A stretch of 6,396 nt of DNA from Solirubrobacterales bacterium (GTDB lineage: Bacteria; Actinomycetota; Thermoleophilia; Solirubrobacterales; Solirubrobacteraceae), in NCBI GenBank assembly GCA_025964065.1, contig JAOPZO010000219.1:1-6396 (forward strand), in the 5' to 3' direction. Every line of letters begins with the position of its first letter. Position 1 is the first letter of the stretch. Positions 5,412 to 6,396 of this stretch are shown here, in pieces. Made by a program: the position numbers and the translations under genes. The notes beneath the pieces were generated by a model that did no database searches, was not told the origin of the DNA, and saw nothing but the letters and a program-made list of their open reading frames with translations.

Positions 5412-6143
5412 TCAACGCAACTTCGTGACGAGCGCCTGCCCGGTCGGCAGCGCGATGATCGCTTCCGGCCGCTCGGCGAAGAAGCGATCGACCACTTCCC
5501 GCTGCGCCTCGTATCCACCCCACCCGTAGTCATCGAACAGCAGCACCCCGCCGGGCACGGTTCGCTCGTACGCGAAGCCCAAAGCGTGCACCGTCGGTGC
5601 CGCGGCGTTGAGGTCTAGGTGGCTCATCGCCAACGGGCCCGGATCGTTCGTCGGCAAGGTGTTGAAGACATCCCCGGCCACCAAGGTGATCCGTTCGTCC
5701 CACTCGGCGAGCAGATCCCGGACGGCTTGCACGCTGGTGTCGGCGTACCGCCGAGCCATCGACTGCTCTCTCTCGTCCAGCCCTACGGAAGGGATGCCGT
5801 CGAACGTGTCGTAGAGCCACATCGGCGTGCCGCTTGTGGACGCCAACATCATGTAGGCGCAGCCCCCGCGGTAGCTCCCGAACTCTGCGAACGCTCCGTC
5901 GAGCGCCTGGGCCTGCTTCGCGGCCGAAGTGAGGACCCACATCCGCCAGCGGACATCCATCGGGGTATCGAGCCAGCGTGCCCTCATGTACTCGTAACGA
6001 GTTGCCCACTCAGGGTCAGCGAGGAACGGGCTGAAGTGGCTGGTCGCGAAGCCGTCGCCTTCCCACTCGAATCGTTGACTTCGCCCGGCGAGGCGGCGCC
6101 CGATTCGGCGAATCGGTCGCGGAAGCTGCTCCCTGAAGCTCAT
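5412..6143 (-). CDS. TylF/MycF-like SAM-dependent O-methyltransferase, 243 aa
   Basis: This matches the macrocin O-methyltransferase (TylF/MycF) family, which methylates sugar hydroxyls in a metal-dependent reaction. Visible motifs: SAM-site GAFAEFGSYRGGCA (83-96), LYDTFDGIP (110-118), GDVFNTLP (157-164), SHLDLNAAAPT (174-184), and the metal-site strand PGGVLLFDDYGWGG (197-210). D177, D204 and D205 sit at the spacing of the Mg-binding aspartates of MycF-type enzymes, so it is probably active. The ATG at 6143 is preferred over one at 6200: it gives a family-like N-terminus (MSFREQLPRPIRRIG), and TAGGGT ends 7 bases upstream, whereas the longer form adds the unlike stretch MCWWLLLLGRR and would begin close to the adjacent insertion-sequence remnant. 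Sampled GC is near 60%, clearly below its neighbours at about 75%, and it is next to that remnant. Both suggest separate acquisition. It may modify a sugar of the same glycan. Confidence 0.88.
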   Translation of the reverse strand: MSFREQLPRPIRRIGRRLAGRSQRFEWEGDGFATSHFSPFLADPEWATRYEYMRARWLDTPMDVRWRMWVLTSAAKQAQALDGAFAEFGSYRGGCAYMMLASTSGTPMWLYDTFDGIPSVGLDEREQSMARRYADTSVQAVRDLLAEWDERITLVAGDVFNTLPTNDPGPLAMSHLDLNAAAPTVHALGFAYERTVPGGVLLFDDYGWGGYEAQREVVDRFFAERPEAIIALPTGQALVTKLR

Positions 6144-6150
6144 CCGGCGC

Positions 6151-6156
6151 ACCCTA
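6151..6156 (-). promoter_or_regulatory. Putative -10 box (TAGGGT) for the TylF-like gene
   Basis: On the minus strand TAGGGT ends 7 bases before the ATG at 6143. The hexamer is identical to that of the rightward methyltransferase at 4445-4450. The opposite strand reads TATCCG from the same TA, so there is no matching divergent box. It fixes the likely gene start and places the promoter inside the longer alternative reading frame. No -35 is clear. Confidence 0.5.
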
Positions 6157-6209
6157 TCCGCGCCCCCTCTCCTGCCGAGAAGCAGCAACCACCAGCACAC
6201 GCGGACACA

Positions 6210-6396
6210 TTAGGTGGGAACCCGGGGGCTGTTGTACCGGCACCGTTGAGCCAAGAAGGCCGCAAACGACCTCGCGAGGTGCAGCTTGTCACTGCGTTCT
6301 TAGCGGGTGCGCAGTCGGCGCAGGTTGTGCAGCCAGGCGCAGGTCCGCTCCACGACCCAGCGCTCGCGTCCCAAGGCTTGAGCCGTGCTCGACGCC
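6210..6396 (-). pseudogene. IS5-family transposase, C-terminal remnant with internal stop
   Basis: Reading leftward from the window edge, the frame gives ALGRERWVVERTCAWL and then HNLRRLRTR before a TAA at 6302-6300. WVVERTxAWLxxxRRLRxR is the hallmark C-terminal block of IS5-family DDE transposases, with the E of VVER as the likely third catalytic acid (R-x3-E). The frame continues past the TAA with ERSDKLHLARSFAAFLA and ends at a second TAA (6212-6210). Relatives have a W or Y followed by ER and an 'h.AFL.LA' tail at that point, so the first TAA looks like a nonsense mutation in place of that aromatic codon, and the element is probably dead. The 5' part lies beyond the window. The terminal inverted repeat should lie within roughly 6160-6215 but I could not define it. 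The 66 bases between this frame and the TylF-like start hold only that gene's promoter. Confidence 0.75.

Noticed and set aside
6144..6200. Longer start for the TylF-like protein (extra MCWWLLLLGRRGGADRVRR)
   Set aside because: The extension is unlike the family N-terminus, runs toward the insertion-sequence remnant, and contains the probable promoter TAGGGT. The short hydrophobic run is not followed by a plausible signal-peptide cleavage region.
1..6396. CRISPR array, tRNA or rRNA genes
   Set aside because: No regularly spaced repeats, no tRNA-like cloverleaf and no rRNA-like conserved stretch were seen on either strand.

Overview
The window is very GC-rich. Hand-sampled lines give roughly 75% G+C over most of it and about 60% in the right-hand part. 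Third codon positions are almost all G or C. This suggests a high-GC actinobacterium, possibly a deep-branching one; genus and species cannot be told from the sequence. The content is an accessory surface-polysaccharide (cell-envelope glycan) biosynthesis region: two GT-A-type glycosyltransferases, a GT-B (GT4-like) glycosyltransferase, a MOP-superfamily oligosaccharide flippase, and three SAM-dependent methyltransferases from three different families. A broken IS5-type transposase lies at the right edge. No stretch longer than about 300 bases lacks a gene.

Layout from left to right. A leftward pair (1321 to 1) holds a GT2-like glycosyltransferase followed 10 bases later by a GT4-like glycosyltransferase that is cut by the window edge. 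Diverging from it is a rightward pair (1386 to 3606): the flippase, then a GT2 glycosyltransferase. That pair ends tail-to-tail against a leftward zinc-ribbon methyltransferase (4433 to 3603), with both stop codons inside one CTAG. This methyltransferase diverges from a rightward methyltransferase of the LEIGGPS/GTFDHRRPVT type (4460 to 5278). A 133-base convergent gap with two strong hairpins separates it from a leftward TylF/MycF-like methyltransferase (6143 to 5412) of lower GC content. The 3' end of an IS5-family transposase with an internal stop codon fills the right edge.

Probable joint role (inference): the glycosyltransferases extend a lipid-linked glycan on the cytoplasmic side, the methyltransferases add O-methyl or related groups to its sugars, and the flippase carries the product across the membrane. 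No polymerase, ligase, priming transferase or nucleotide-sugar enzyme is visible, so the locus must continue outside the window.

The most notable signal is regulatory. Every likely start codon lacks a Shine-Dalgarno sequence but has a TANNNT -10-like hexamer ending 7 to 9 bases upstream, as expected for leaderless mRNAs. At both divergent gene pairs the two opposing -10 boxes overlap on one shared TA step, in the form ANNNTANNNT. At the flippase, the leaderless start falls on a 13-codon leader ORF that overlaps the flippase start as GTGA.
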